Below, piece after piece: positions 24,868-34,305 of a stretch of 57,915 nucleotides of DNA. This DNA comes from an uncultured Methylococcaceae bacterium. GTDB taxonomy: Bacteria; Pseudomonadota; Gammaproteobacteria; Methylococcales; Methylomonadaceae. Positions within the stretch are counted from its first letter, which is position 1, and each line of letters begins with the position of its first letter. The DNA lies in the NCBI GenBank assembly GCA_903945375.1, contig CAJAVP010000079.1:1-57915 (forward strand), written 5' to 3'. A program made the translations under genes and the position numbers. The notes beneath the pieces are model-generated. The model was not told the DNA's origin. It was given only the letters and a program-made list of their open reading frames with translations, and searched no databases.

Positions 24868-25557
24868 ATGATCCCCATTCGAGACACCGCTCCCTGTCAT
24901 TCCACGCCTTTTGTTACTTGGGGAATTATTGCCGTCTGCTGCCTAGTATTCATCATTATGTATTTTATTCCAGATGCTGATAGTTTCTATTTAATTAACC
25001 GCTTTGGCATGGTTCCTATGCGTTATGCACATGGCTGGGCAAGTTACAATGGTTATACCTTCGATGGTTATTTTTCATTTGTCAGCAATCTATTTTTACA
25101 TGCAACGTGGTGGCATTTACTCACTAATGCTTGGTTTCTGTGGATATTTGCCGATGCGATCGAAGACCGTATGGGGCATTGGCGTTTTCTGGCGTATTAT
25201 CTGATTTGTGGAACATCGGCGACTGTTCTGCAATGGTTTTTTGATCCAAACTTGACTATTCCGGTGGTCGGTGCATCGGGCGCGATTGCTGGCGTTTTAG
25301 CGGCCTATTTTTTTCTCTACCCCTTAGAGCGGGTTATTTTGTGGGTGCCTATTTTTTTATTGCCGGTTGTGGTGCACGTGCCAGCTATTACGTTTTTAGG
25401 CCTGTGGATTTTGTTACAACTGCACAATGCGACAACGTCTATTATTTTTGAAAATGTACAAGTCGATGTTGCTTGGTGGGCGCATTTGGGTGGTTTTATC
25501 GCCGGAACGCTGTTGTATCGCTTTTTTTTACGCGATTTAGTAATTCAACAAAAATAA
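24868..25557 (+). CDS. Rhomboid family intramembrane serine protease
   Basis: The protein has 229 residues from ATG 24868, nine bases after GAGG; an upstream TTG start would add 20 unlikely residues. Rhomboids cut single-pass membrane proteins within the bilayer. The catalytic serine is in PVVGASGAIAGVLAAYF (GxSG), the partner histidine in WAHLGGFIAGTLL, and the oxyanion asparagine/histidine in TWWHLLTNAWFLW. Six membrane segments fit. This is the bacterial/PARL-independent group often called YqgP/GlpG-like; substrate unknown. Confidence 0.93.
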   Translation: MIPIRDTAPCHSTPFVTWGIIAVCCLVFIIMYFIPDADSFYLINRFGMVPMRYAHGWASYNGYTFDGYFSFVSNLFLHATWWHLLTNAWFLWIFADAIEDRMGHWRFLAYYLICGTSATVLQWFFDPNLTIPVVGASGAIAGVLAAYFFLYPLERVILWVPIFLLPVVVHVPAITFLGLWILLQLHNATTSIIFENVQVDVAWWAHLGGFIAGTLLYRFFLRDLVIQQK

Positions 25558-25662
25558 AGTGTTTTGATGGCTTTAGGGTATAATTCGCAACCTTAAATTA
25601 TGAGCTACTCAGAAAAGCTCAAATATCGATTATTATAAAAATATCTAGGGATATTGCTACTC

Positions 25663-25989
25663 ATGAAAAAAGTTAACGTCGCGTTAGTAAGACTGCTCCA
25701 GTTCGTTGTATTTGTACTTTTCACGTTTATGGTAATTGCTTATTTTGGCGCAATGGTTTTATTACCATTGGACGCTATTGCCTTGTTGATAAAACTGATG
25801 TCAGCGGTCGGTTTGCATGGCTTTATCGGCGCATTGCTAGCTATTCCTGCAGTTGGATACTTATGCTTGATGGTTTATAAAACACCAGGGCTTTGTGCAA
25901 TGGTTGTTGACGTCGGTGTTGATTTAGTCAAAACGGGCAAGTTGAGAATAGATGCGTTTAATCAGATTGTTAATGACTTAAAAAATTAA
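25663..25989 (+). CDS. Small hypothetical membrane protein
   Basis: A 108-residue protein from ATG 25663 (an in-frame TTG at 25654 is less likely, because AGGG at 25647 fits the ATG). It has two or three hydrophobic helices (about 8-35, 50-68 and 70-82) and a short polar tail ending IDAFNQIVNDLKN. No family recognised. It is followed by a strong terminator hairpin at 26003-26039. Confidence 0.7.
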   Translation: MKKVNVALVRLLQFVVFVLFTFMVIAYFGAMVLLPLDAIALLIKLMSAVGLHGFIGALLAIPAVGYLCLMVYKTPGLCAMVVDVGVDLVKTGKLRIDAFNQIVNDLKN

Positions 25990-26002
25990 TTCAAGCGTAA
26001 TC

Positions 26003-26039
26003 AAAAAAGGGCGTGCTTAAAAACAGCACGCCCTTTTTT
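26003..26039. terminator. Bidirectional Rho-independent terminator
   Basis: The stem AGGGCGTGCT pairs with AGCACGCCCT, preceded by six A (26003-26008) and followed by six T (26034-26039), so it works on both strands. It separates the small membrane protein gene (plus) from the convergent esterase gene (minus). Confidence 0.9.
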
Positions 26040-26053
26040 GTGACTCATCTTGA

Positions 26054-26725
26054 TTACTCAGGAAACACGGCATTAATAAAAACAGAAATATGTTGCAATT
26101 CTTCGGCGCAAACCGAATGCTCCATTAAATAATCATGCCATTTAACATCATAGCCCATCGCGTCGAGAGCATCGTAAACACCTTTTGCGTGTTCTATGGC
26201 AACTAAGCCGTCTAAAATGCCATGTCCCATAAAAATGGGGGTCGTATAATTTGCCGCCGCCCCTTCATTTTTTAGTTGACTAACTGTCGGCAAATACGTT
26301 GACAGGGCGATGATTCCTGCTAATTTTTTAGGGTATCTAAGCCCTGCATGTAGCGCAATCAAGCCACCTTGAGAAAAGCCTGCCAACAGAATATGCTCTG
26401 ATGGAATCCCTTTATCGAGTTCTTGGACAATTAATCGCTCAATCAGTCCAGACGATTGATAAATGCCATTGATATCGACATCGCTATTTAACTCCATACT
26501 AACAATATCGTACCAAGCCGGCATTTGTGCGCCACCATTGACCGTAATAGGTTGAACCGGGGCATTTGGAAAAATAAAATGAATATGAGCGACCGCATTA
26601 AGATGTAGCTCATTGGCTATATTTTCAAAATCATGTCCATCTGCACCTAGACCATGTAGCCAGATCACTGAGTATTTATGGGTTGACTGAGGCAATGACT
26701 CAATAAAAGTAAGTTCTGTGGGCAT
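26054..26725 (-). CDS. Carboxylesterase / phospholipase of the acyl-protein thioesterase family
   Basis: A 223-residue alpha/beta hydrolase. VIWLHGLGADGHDF is the oxyanion-hole motif, ILLAGFSQGGLIALH has the nucleophile serine (G-F-S-Q-G), GHGILDGLV carries the acid, and MEHSVCAEEL the histidine. This is the pattern of bacterial carboxylesterase EstB/YpfH and acyl-protein thioesterase 1. Cytoplasmic; the natural ester substrate is unknown. It stands alone. Confidence 0.92.
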   Translation of the reverse strand: MPTELTFIESLPQSTHKYSVIWLHGLGADGHDFENIANELHLNAVAHIHFIFPNAPVQPITVNGGAQMPAWYDIVSMELNSDVDINGIYQSSGLIERLIVQELDKGIPSEHILLAGFSQGGLIALHAGLRYPKKLAGIIALSTYLPTVSQLKNEGAAANYTTPIFMGHGILDGLVAIEHAKGVYDALDAMGYDVKWHDYLMEHSVCAEELQHISVFINAVFPE

Positions 26726-26879
26726 AAACGGATTCCAAAAAGATGAGTGTTGCTAACAAATTGGCGATTATAGTATCGGATGCTCAAGCTTACGCAAGTA
26801 TTTCGGCTAGATTTAGGCAATTTTCATATAATCCAGCTTAATCTCTGTCTAGCATTTTCTGATCAATAAGGAGAATATC

Positions 26880-27167
26880 ATGAAACAATGCCCCGTTTGT
26901 GGACACCAAAATAGTCATAATGAAATGCGCTGCCCTGAATGTGGCCGTTTTTATTCCAAAATTATTGAGCTTATCGATGAATTGGCAACAGAAGAAGAAA
27001 ATGCCAGTGTTGCAGGTCGATGGAAGCGATTTCTAGCCACCAGCGATAAAAAACAAGCGTTGTATCATGAATGGTTGCAATTCAAATCAGGTTTAAGCTT
27101 TCAAGCCAAGTTGAGCCTGTGGATGATTTTTGTCTTTGTTTTTGCGTTAATTGTCACGGTGCTATAA
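26880..27167 (+). CDS. Small zinc-ribbon protein with C-terminal membrane anchor
   Basis: A 95-residue protein. The N-terminus has a CPVC and a CPEC pair separated by 11 residues, a standard zinc ribbon. A charged middle follows (ELIDELATEEENASVAGRWK), and one hydrophobic helix at 77-95 ends the protein. It is tail-anchored with the ribbon in the cytoplasm. AAGGAG precedes the ATG. No function known; it lies upstream of the CarH-like regulator but has its own gap. Confidence 0.8.
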   Translation: MKQCPVCGHQNSHNEMRCPECGRFYSKIIELIDELATEEENASVAGRWKRFLATSDKKQALYHEWLQFKSGLSFQAKLSLWMIFVFVFALIVTVL

Positions 27168-27251
27168 CGCTTAAAAGTGTCCGAGTTAACCTGTAAATTT
27201 AAATTTGTCTGGGTGATTACCTTGCTTTTTCTAGCAAATGCTGTACAAATA

Positions 27252-27282
27252 TTGTCAAGCTTTTGTAAAGCTATGCTAAGAT
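27252..27282 (+). promoter_or_regulatory. MerR-type promoter with 19-bp spacer and dyad operator
   Basis: TTGTCA (27252-27257) and TAAGAT (27277-27282) are separated by 19 bases, the over-long spacing typical of MerR-controlled promoters. The spacer contains a dyad, AGCTTT-TGT-AAAGCT, at 27258-27272. It lies 74 bases before the CarH-like gene, so autoregulation by that protein is a reasonable inference. Confidence 0.55.
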
Positions 27283-27355
27283 AAGCTTACAAAATCTTAT
27301 TTTTTGTCAGATAATTCTCATCCTAAATCACCCGGTAAATTTTGATTTTAAAAAA

Positions 27356-28318
27356 ATGGCTAATCTTATTGATGATTCAGCGCGGTATTTAATCAGCACA
27401 GTATCTAAACGGTCAGGAGTGAAGTCGGATTTAGTTCGAGCTTGGGAAAGACGCTATCAGGCCGTTACTCCGATGCGAACTACGGGTGGTCACCGTGTCT
27501 ACACTGACCAAGATATTGCTCGGCTAAAACTCCTTAACCAAGCCACTAATAATGGGCATAGCATCAGCCAAATAGCCCAGTATTCTATTGATGAGCTTAA
27601 AGTTCTGCTAAAAAACGAAGAGGCGAGTGATCGAGCGGTCGTTTCGGCGACTAAAGGCAGTGATCGTGTTTTTCTTGCAGAAGATTACATAGAAAAATGT
27701 TACGCTGCGATTCTGGCCTTTGATGCCAAAGGCCTAGAAGCCCATTTTGAAAATGCGCTGGTCGAGTTGAGTATTGAGCCGTTCATCGAAAATCTATTAA
27801 CACCTTTGCTCACTCTAGTTGGTGAACGTTGGCGCACCGGCGAACTTCGTCCGGTTCATGAGCACATGACCTCTTCGATTATTCGCTCGCTAACGTATAT
27901 TTTACGCAATAATAACCCCGCCCCAGCAAACGCACCCAAAATGATTGTTAGTACGCCCATCGGTCAATTGCACGAGTTGGGGGCAATGCTGGCAGCGGTT
28001 ATGGCGGAATTGAAGGGTTGGCAAGTCACCTACTTAGGTGCAAATTTGCCCGCCGAAGAAATTGCAGCGGCTGTCAAATTTACAGATGCCTGTGCGGTGA
28101 CTATCAGCATCAGCTTTAGTTCTGACGACTTGGTTATCCCCAGAGAAATTAGACGCTTAAAAAAGCTGATTGGTCCATCCGTTGCGTTGATTGCTGGCGG
28201 AAGAGCAGCCTCTCACTATAAAGCCGTTTTAGATGAAGTGGGGGTGTTAAATATCCAAAGTTATGACCATTTCAGACAGATTTTAGAGGATTTATCCTCT
28301 CATAGCCGCAGCGTTTGA
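27356..28318 (+). CDS. MerR family regulator with B12-binding domain, CarH/LitR-like
   Basis: A 320-residue regulator. The MerR winged helix at 10-80 has VKSDLVRAWERRY and MRTTGGHRVYTDQDI. It is followed by the helical cobalamin-cap domain and a Rossmann-like B12-binding domain from about 195. Two diagnostic motifs are present: W159-x9-E169-H170, the feature linked to light-sensing adenosylcobalamin in CarH, and H206 in GQLHELGA as the lower axial ligand. Known relatives repress carotenoid or photoprotection genes in the dark and release DNA when light breaks the Co-C bond. Carotenoid genes are not adjacent. It precedes the YcgN gene by two bases. Confidence 0.88.
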   Translation: MANLIDDSARYLISTVSKRSGVKSDLVRAWERRYQAVTPMRTTGGHRVYTDQDIARLKLLNQATNNGHSISQIAQYSIDELKVLLKNEEASDRAVVSATKGSDRVFLAEDYIEKCYAAILAFDAKGLEAHFENALVELSIEPFIENLLTPLLTLVGERWRTGELRPVHEHMTSSIIRSLTYILRNNNPAPANAPKMIVSTPIGQLHELGAMLAAVMAELKGWQVTYLGANLPAEEIAAAVKFTDACAVTISISFSSDDLVIPREIRRLKKLIGPSVALIAGGRAASHYKAVLDEVGVLNIQSYDHFRQILEDLSSHSRSV

Positions 28319-28320
28319 CG

Positions 28321-28749
28321 ATGAGTTTTTGGGAAACAAAAAACTTAGCGGAAATGACTCATGCCGAATGGGAGTCTTTGTGTGATAACTGTGGTAAATG
28401 TTGTTTGCATAAACTAGAAGATGAAGAGACCGGACAGATAGCGTTTACCCGAGTGGCGTGTCGCTTGCTGGATTTAAAACGTTGTCGATGTACTCATTAT
28501 GCGGAGCGAGTACGGTTGGTTCCTGAGTGTATCGATTTGAGGCAGCATGATTTTGCTGAATATAAATGGTTGCCCACAACCTGCGCTTATCGGCTATTAA
28601 GCCAAGGTGATAGCCTGCCTGATTGGCATCCCTTGCGTTCAGGAGATCCTGAAAGTATCGTAAAGGCGGGAATTAGCGTGGCCAGCTATGCGCTCAAAGA
28701 GCAAGACGTTGATGATCTTGAAGATCATATTATCGCTTGGCTGGATTAA
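28321..28749 (+). CDS. YcgN family cysteine-cluster protein (UPF0260)
   Basis: The protein has 142 residues from ATG 28321; the TTG at 28315 overlaps the previous stop. The cysteine pattern WESLCDNCGKCCLHKLED, then VACRLLDLKRCRCTHY and TTCAYRLLSQG, is that of the YcgN/YkgJ CxxCxxCC family, thought to bind zinc or an iron-sulphur cluster. Function is unknown. It is directly downstream of the B12 regulator, so co-transcription is likely. Confidence 0.92.
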   Translation: MSFWETKNLAEMTHAEWESLCDNCGKCCLHKLEDEETGQIAFTRVACRLLDLKRCRCTHYAERVRLVPECIDLRQHDFAEYKWLPTTCAYRLLSQGDSLPDWHPLRSGDPESIVKAGISVASYALKEQDVDDLEDHIIAWLD

Positions 28750-29144
28750 GGCTTAAGGTCGATGACGATACCCGCACCATCAACCGTTTTTCTTTTCTCA
28801 GGCTCAGGCTCTGGAGACATTAACCAGCCACCTTTCAAACGCAGTGCTTGATTATTCTTTTTGGTTTTGGGGGTAAAGAGTGAATCTATAATTGATGGTG
28901 GCTCACTGCCGTCAAGCGATTGGGATTCGCTGCTAGGCGCATTGTTAAAGGGTATGCTTAGATCCAACGGCGGTTGCGGCTCTTGTTTAGCTTTATTGCT
29001 TAAGAGGCTTGAGTTGGCTTTATTCGTATTCTGATGCGTTGTTGAGCTGTCCGTTAAGGCGTGTTTGTTGGTTGGCTCAAATCCTGTTAATGCGACGCAC
29101 GAAAGAATGGCCAAAGCCCATATAAATAAGCGGTGATTCTTCAT
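28746..29144 (-). CDS. Hypothetical exported protein
   Basis: The protein has 132 residues from ATG 29144 (an upstream in-frame start at 29174 is possible). A signal peptide (KNHRLFIWALAILSCVALTG) precedes a low-complexity region rich in Ser, Asn, Pro and Gln, ending in a Glu/Pro/Lys segment and VDGAGIVIDLKP. The ILSC pattern could be a weak lipobox. The 3' end overlaps the YcgN gene end by four bases. No family recognised. Confidence 0.6.
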   Translation of the reverse strand: MKNHRLFIWALAILSCVALTGFEPTNKHALTDSSTTHQNTNKANSSLLSNKAKQEPQPPLDLSIPFNNAPSSESQSLDGSEPPSIIDSLFTPKTKKNNQALRLKGGWLMSPEPEPEKRKTVDGAGIVIDLKP

Positions 29145-29303
29145 AGTGATGACTCTGCTTGTTTGGTTAGGCACTCAAAAGAAGTGAATTTTGTGCGGGG
29201 TTTTATTTTAGTATTAGAGTTGTGACTGAGCAAACGATAATGGTTTAAATCGTAGTTCAAGAATAGGGACAGGAACGGTGTGTTACTAATTTTATGGACT
29301 GTA

Positions 29304-29335
29304 AACAAAAAAGGCTGGAAAACTCCAGCCTTTTT
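29304..29335 (-). terminator. Rho-independent terminator of htpG
   Basis: The stem GGCTGGA (29313-29319) pairs with TCCAGCC (29324-29330) around a four-base loop. On the minus strand it is followed by six T. It lies just beyond the htpG stop at 29345. Confidence 0.85.
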
Positions 29336-29344
29336 CTTTATCTC

Positions 29345-31309
29345 TTAGTTGAGTAAGCCTTGCAACAAGCCATTCAGCTTATGTACAAAAGCTGCTGGAT
29401 CGTCAAGCTGTCCGCCTTCGCTCAGAATCGCTTGATCGAACAGGATATGCGTTAAATCTGCAAATCGAGCATCATCTTGCTCCGCCTTCATACGTACGAC
29501 TAAGGAATGTGTTGGATTGATTTCAAATATAGGCTTTCTACCCATACCTAAACCACCCATCATTTGACCGGCATCTTTCATAATGCGCTCCATATTTAAG
29601 CTCATGCCATAAACATCAGCCACTAAACACGCAGGGGATTCGGTCAGACGATGACTCAAGCGTACATCACTGACTTTTTCACCTAATACATCTTTGATTT
29701 GTTTGAGTACGGACTCAAAATCATGACCTACTTCTTCTTGCGCTTTTTTATCTTCTTCGCTGTCAAACTGACTGAGATCTAGCTCGCCCTTAGCAACCGA
29801 TTGTAAATGTTTGCCATCAAACTCGCTTAGATTGCTGACTAACCATTCGTCGATACGGTCAGACAATAACAAGACTTCAATGCCTTTTTTACGGAATATT
29901 TCCAAATGCGGGCTATTTTTGGCGGCGGCGAAGCTATCAGCGGTCACATAGTAAATATGCTCCTGACCTTCTTTCATGCGGCTAACGTAATCTTCCAGTG
30001 TTACATCGTGTTTACTGACATCTGTGTGGGTAGATGAAAAACGCAGTAATTTAGCAACACGCTCTTTATTGCCGTGGTCTTCAATAACGCCTTCTTTAAT
30101 AACTGCGCCAAATTCCGTCCAGAATGTCTCATATTTTTCGGCTTCATTTTTAGCCAAATTTTCTAGCATTCCTAAAACTTTCTTTACCGCACCGGATTTA
30201 ATGGTGCTAATTTGTTTGCTTTGTTGCAAAAGTTCACGCGAGACATTTAAAGGCAGAGAATTCGCATCGATAACCCCTTTAATGAAGCGCAGATAACGCG
30301 GCATTAATTGCTCTGCATCATCAGTGATAAAGACTTTGCGAATATATAACTTAACGCCATGCTTGGTATCACGATCCCATAAATCAAAGGGAGCGCGAGC
30401 CGGAACATACAGCAACAACGTATATTCGTTAGTGCCTTCCACTTTGCTATGGATGTGCGTTAGGGGATCTTGATAATCGTGACCGACGTGTTTGTAGAAT
30501 TGATTGTAATCATCTTCAGAAATCTCTTGACGCGCTTTAGTCCAAAGAGCGGAGGCACTATTGACTGTTTCTTCAACAAGTTCTGGCACAGGCGTAACTT
30601 TGGCTTCAGTATTTTCTTCGCCGTTATCATCGTCGTTTTCTTCAGGCATAGGCGGCATAACTTCTTTGTCCATAACGATTGGCAAAGAAATATGGTCGGA
30701 GAATTTTCTAACAATGGAGCGGATACGGTAGCCGTCTAAAAACTCATCTTCCGCATCTTTTAAGTGCAACACGATTTCCGTGCCGCGTTTGGCTTTTTCT
30801 ACAGATTCAATAGTGTAATCGCCTTCACCGGCTGATTCCCAGCGAGTGCCTTCGCTGCTGGGTGCGCCCGCTTTACGAGTGATTAAGGTGACTTTATCGG
30901 CAACGATAAACGCTGAATAAAAGCCAACGCCAAATTGCCCAATTAACTCGCTGTCCTTGGCTTGCTCACCCGTTAAGGCTTCAAAAAATTGCTTGGTGCC
31001 TGACTTAGCAATCGTTCCAATGTGTTCTTGCACCTCGCTACGGGTCATCCCTATGCCATTATCAATAATGGAGATCGTACGTTTGTCTTTATCAAATTCT
31101 AGGCGGATTTTTAGCTCGCTTTCGCCTTCATACAAGCTCTCGTTAGATAGGGCTTCAAAACGCAACTTATCAGCCGCATCGGAAGCATTGGAGATTAATT
31201 CTCGCAAAAAGATTTCCTTGTTGCTGTACAAGGAATGAATCATCAAATGTAATAAATGCTTTACTTCGGTTTGAAATCCTAAGGTTTCTTTGTGTGCTTC
31301 AACAGTCAC
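29345..31309 (-). CDS. htpG: Molecular chaperone HtpG (bacterial Hsp90)
   Basis: The protein has 654 residues starting at GTG 31309, preceded by AGGAG; a longer frame upstream has no support. HtpG is the cytosolic dimeric Hsp90 that remodels client proteins with ATP. The GHKL domain shows [27 protein letters not shown] and [13 protein letters not shown]. The middle domain has [21 protein letters not shown] and [14 protein letters not shown]. The C-terminal dimerisation part ([19 protein letters not shown]) is complete. It sits downstream of three receiver genes, with its own terminator. Confidence 0.97.
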   Translation of the reverse strand: MTVEAHKETLGFQTEVKHLLHLMIHSLYSNKEIFLRELISNASDAADKLRFEALSNESLYEGESELKIRLEFDKDKRTISIIDNGIGMTRSEVQEHIGTIAKSGTKQFFEALTGEQAKDSELIGQFGVGFYSAFIVADKVTLITRKAGAPSSEGTRWESAGEGDYTIESVEKAKRGTEIVLHLKDAEDEFLDGYRIRSIVRKFSDHISLPIVMDKEVMPPMPEENDDDNGEENTEAKVTPVPELVEETVNSASALWTKARQEISEDDYNQFYKHVGHDYQDPLTHIHSKVEGTNEYTLLLYVPARAPFDLWDRDTKHGVKLYIRKVFITDDAEQLMPRYLRFIKGVIDANSLPLNVSRELLQQSKQISTIKSGAVKKVLGMLENLAKNEAEKYETFWTEFGAVIKEGVIEDHGNKERVAKLLRFSSTHTDVSKHDVTLEDYVSRMKEGQEHIYYVTADSFAAAKNSPHLEIFRKKGIEVLLLSDRIDEWLVSNLSEFDGKHLQSVAKGELDLSQFDSEEDKKAQEEVGHDFESVLKQIKDVLGEKVSDVRLSHRLTESPACLVADVYGMSLNMERIMKDAGQMMGGLGMGRKPIFEINPTHSLVVRMKAEQDDARFADLTHILFDQAILSEGGQLDDPAAFVHKLNGLLQGLLN

Positions 31310-31420
31310 TGGTGTCTCCTGGTTAATAAAAAAACAAATGTGGCGGGGATTTGGGGACACCTTAGGCTTTTTCAAGGCATTGGCTCGTACTATAGCCAGA
31401 TCAGATTCGTATTAAGGCGG

Positions 31421-32665
31421 TTATTCTTGATTAATGCTATCTAACGCAATATCCACGACAGCTTGATAGCTCATTTCGCTGTTTAATTTTAGGTAATCTC
31501 TGACTTTGCGTTCAATCATGAGGTAATGTAAATCTGCTTCGCCCTTCAGCGTGTCGGCAATATGATCGGCTAAAAGATGCACAGTGATTAAATTGAGTAC
31601 GCTACTGTCAATCTTAGACGTAAATAAATCCAAACGATGATGCATGCGAATGGCATCTACAAGAGCGGCGGGCAAATACCATGATCTCGCTAATAGACTG
31701 CCTAATTGTGCATGATTCATGTTAAACATCGCTTGCTCTGATTCTGTTATTTCGATTTCTAAGTTATAAAAATCTAAATGCGCTTTTAGATAATCTGGAT
31801 ATTTAGTCGCAATCAACGGCACTGCGGCATCATGAAATAAACCCAACAAATAAGCTTGATTAGGATCCATAGCTAAACGCTTGGCAATACTTGCGCCTAT
31901 CATTGCGGTTTTTGTTGAATCATCCCAAAAGTTTTCCATCCCCTTAGGGAGTGGAACACTTTGACGTATTGATTCGGCGCTAATTAAATTGACTGTGCGA
32001 TTAATGCCAATTAAGTTGACTGCTTCAAGAACGGAGCAAACTTTGTTACGCAGTCCGTAAAACGGCGAATTAACCGTTTTTAACAAGGCGGCAGAAAGGG
32101 CAATATCGGCAGCAATCAGTTGGGCAATAACGCGTAAATCAGGTGTTTTTTGGGCGAGTTCACGTTGAATATTCACTAAACTGGTGGGGCGCGGCGGAAA
32201 TGAAAATTCAACAGACGGTGTTTTTGATGAAGATCTCTCTCTGTTAGAGTCTTTTACCGAAGTCTTTGATGAGTCAGAGTGTGCGCTATCTCTCACGGTG
32301 CTAGTTAATTCAACGACTTTAGCCTGTAATAACATGGGGCTAAAGGGTTTGGTCATGTAGGCATCTGCTTTTACCCGGATACCTTCTTTAATATCCTCGG
32401 GTCTCCCACGGGCGGTCAACAATAAAACCTTCATAAAAGAATGTCCGGGATTACGCTTAATGCAATCACATAATTGGTAACCGTTCATTTTTCCCGGCAT
32501 CATGACGTCAGTAATGACGAGATCGGGCTTGAAGCTGGTCAGTAGTGGTACTGCGTCGTCTGCGGTATTGACAAGGGTGACTTGGTAATCTGGCGTATCT
32601 AAAGTAATCGCCAGAAGCTTTCTAAGATCATGATTATCATCAACAATTAATATCTTTGCTGTCAT
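31421..32665 (-). CDS. Response regulator with HDOD output domain
   Basis: A 414-residue protein. A CheY-like receiver at 1-125 (ILIVDDNHDLRK, phospho-acceptor in LVITDVMMPG, T in LLLTARG, K in MTKPFSP) is joined by a Ser-rich linker (130-160) to an HDOD domain of about 160-400 (FPPRPTSLVNIQREL, LLKTVNSPFYGLRNKVCSVLEA, AYLLGLFHDAAVPL, MHHRLDLF). HDOD lacks the HD phosphodiesterase metal site and acts in signalling by protein contact. No kinase is adjacent. It shares the GKMxGxQLC motif with the receiver at 32915, which suggests duplication. Confidence 0.92.
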   Translation of the reverse strand: MTAKILIVDDNHDLRKLLAITLDTPDYQVTLVNTADDAVPLLTSFKPDLVITDVMMPGKMNGYQLCDCIKRNPGHSFMKVLLLTARGRPEDIKEGIRVKADAYMTKPFSPMLLQAKVVELTSTVRDSAHSDSSKTSVKDSNRERSSSKTPSVEFSFPPRPTSLVNIQRELAQKTPDLRVIAQLIAADIALSAALLKTVNSPFYGLRNKVCSVLEAVNLIGINRTVNLISAESIRQSVPLPKGMENFWDDSTKTAMIGASIAKRLAMDPNQAYLLGLFHDAAVPLIATKYPDYLKAHLDFYNLEIEITESEQAMFNMNHAQLGSLLARSWYLPAALVDAIRMHHRLDLFTSKIDSSVLNLITVHLLADHIADTLKGEADLHYLMIERKVRDYLKLNSEMSYQAVVDIALDSINQE

Positions 32666-32914
32666 TATTCGTTACCTATAACAAAACTATCTGTACAAGT
32701 GCAATCTGATTTCACAAGGACTGTGTATCAAGAAATAACTTGAATCTACGCTTTGAATATGCGCAGTTGCCGGTAACTATGATATCCCTAAAGGACAAAG
32801 AATGTTATCGTTCAAGCATTCACACTCCATATGCACCTCAAAGTCAGAAACGAGTTATTGGTTTGAGATTATGTGCCTAATGAATACGAGCTTCAACACC
32901 GTTTTGATTCTGTA

Positions 32915-33283
32915 TCATTCCATGAGCTCATTAACTTTTCTTAGCAATAACAAAGGACTAAATGGCTTCACCATATAATCATCGGCGCGTACTTTAATGC
33001 CTTTTTCGAGATCAGTGGCTTGGCTGCGGGCAGATAATAGAAGAACTTTAATAAATTGGAGCTGCGGTGTACTTTTAATGTATTCGCACAATTGAAAGCC
33101 GTCCATTTTTCCAGGCATCATAACATCAAGAACAACTAAACTGGGCTGGTGTTGAAGTATCAGCTCAAGTGCCTGGTCGCCATCGCAGGCTTCGATAAGT
33201 TCGAAACCCGTACCACATAATGTGATAGAGACTAACCGACGTAAGTCGGGATGATCATCTACAATTAAAACTTTCTTTTGCAT
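32915..33283 (-). CDS. Stand-alone receiver (CheY-like response regulator)
   Basis: A 122-residue single-domain receiver. The acidic pocket is in VLIVDDHPDLRRL, the phospho-acceptor in LVVLDVMMPGKMDGFQLCEY, the switch residue in VLLLSARSQ, and the lysine in YMVKPFSPLLLLRKV. It is closely similar to the receiver half of the gene at 31421. It probably acts as a phosphate shuttle or a protein-binding output. Its cognate kinase is not in the window. Confidence 0.92.
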   Translation of the reverse strand: MQKKVLIVDDHPDLRRLVSITLCGTGFELIEACDGDQALELILQHQPSLVVLDVMMPGKMDGFQLCEYIKSTPQLQFIKVLLLSARSQATDLEKGIKVRADDYMVKPFSPLLLLRKVNELME

Positions 33284-33359
33284 AAAATTAATAGGTTAGT
33301 AGTGCAATCAGTAAACCGCCTGCGCCCAATTGATAAGTAACGCATAACTCCCATACTCT

Positions 33360-33989
33360 TTATTCGGTAACTTCTTCCAACTCAGGCGTGTTGAGATAGC
33401 TCGTGCCATGTAAGCTTTGATATTTCTTTTCAAATAACTCTTGCAAGGTATCAAACGGGATAGGCTTGCCTAACACGGTAACACCTTTAGGGAGTTTGCC
33501 ACGTTTTTTTATTTCAGGCTTTTCGAGACCAGTAACAATAATAATATCCAAATTAGCATTACTTACCTCATTACGAACCGCTTTGACCATTTGAAAGCCA
33601 TCCATGTTGGGCATTAACAGATCACTAATGAGAATATCCGGAGATGACGAGCCTACTTTAATTAGACCTTCGTAACCATCGGTTGCGGTTGTTATCTCTA
33701 TGGGTATAGGCCAGTTAGCCATATTTAATTTGTAGAGCAATAACAAGTCTTGACTGTCTTCAACGATAACCACGCTTAATGAAGGGGGTTCGATTTGAAG
33801 CGGTACTTTTTTCAGCTTGCGATAGAGCTTGTCAACGGCTTCACGGGTATAGCGGCGATGTCCACCCGGTGTTTTCCACGATTCGACTAAACCCATATCT
33901 GCCCATAATTGAATGGTACGGGTCGTTACGCTCAAGAAGCGAGCGACATCTTTAGAGCTATAAACAATATCAGTTGGTTTTGTTGCCAT
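33360..33989 (-). CDS. MerR-like DNA-binding domain fused to a receiver domain
   Basis: A 209-residue protein with reversed order: DNA-binding first. Residues 8-60 (YSSKDVARFLSVTTRTIQLW, KTPGGHRRYTREAVDKLY) are an excisionase/MerR-type winged helix. Residues 70-195 are a receiver (VVIVEDSQDLLLLYKLNM, phospho-acceptor in ILISDLLMPNMDGFQMV, VTGLEKP, VLGKPIPFDTLQELF). Typical response regulators have the receiver at the N-terminus. Three receiver genes in a row (31421-33989) point to one pathway. Confidence 0.9.
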   Translation of the reverse strand: MATKPTDIVYSSKDVARFLSVTTRTIQLWADMGLVESWKTPGGHRRYTREAVDKLYRKLKKVPLQIEPPSLSVVIVEDSQDLLLLYKLNMANWPIPIEITTATDGYEGLIKVGSSSPDILISDLLMPNMDGFQMVKAVRNEVSNANLDIIIVTGLEKPEIKKRGKLPKGVTVLGKPIPFDTLQELFEKKYQSLHGTSYLNTPELEEVTE

Positions 33990-34305
33990 GATTTTTCCAA
34001 TTTGTTTTTTGTGATGGGCATATTGTAACTGTTTTTTCTGCTAATGCTACTATTTGACATTGAAATCAGAAAAAAATCGTCAAAATGAATTATCAGACGC
34101 AGTTATATAACTTTTGACGGGTTTAATCGAAGCAAACGCAGGCTCATAATTTAAGATAAGAGGCAGCACATTGACAATAGTCACCTAAATTTGGAGTAAA
34201 ACAGCTCTTGTACTCCCAGAAAAAGTTTACTTAAGGAATGAGCATGGAATAACTAATAGCTGTGCTCGCTCCTAAAGCAATCTGAAAACACTGAAACTTT
34301 TTAGC
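33990..34305. other. Intergenic gap without recognisable gene
   Basis: AT-rich DNA between the porin stop and the start of the HTH-receiver gene. It must contain the promoter for the leftward receiver gene, but I see no convincing hexamers, terminator, or coding stretch. Confidence 0.5.

Noticed and set aside
27168-27355. Cobalamin riboswitch before the B12-binding regulator
   Set aside because: The gap is only 188 bases and no B12-box-like conserved stretch (AGCCAGGAGACC type) was seen; the promoter-dyad layout explains the site better.
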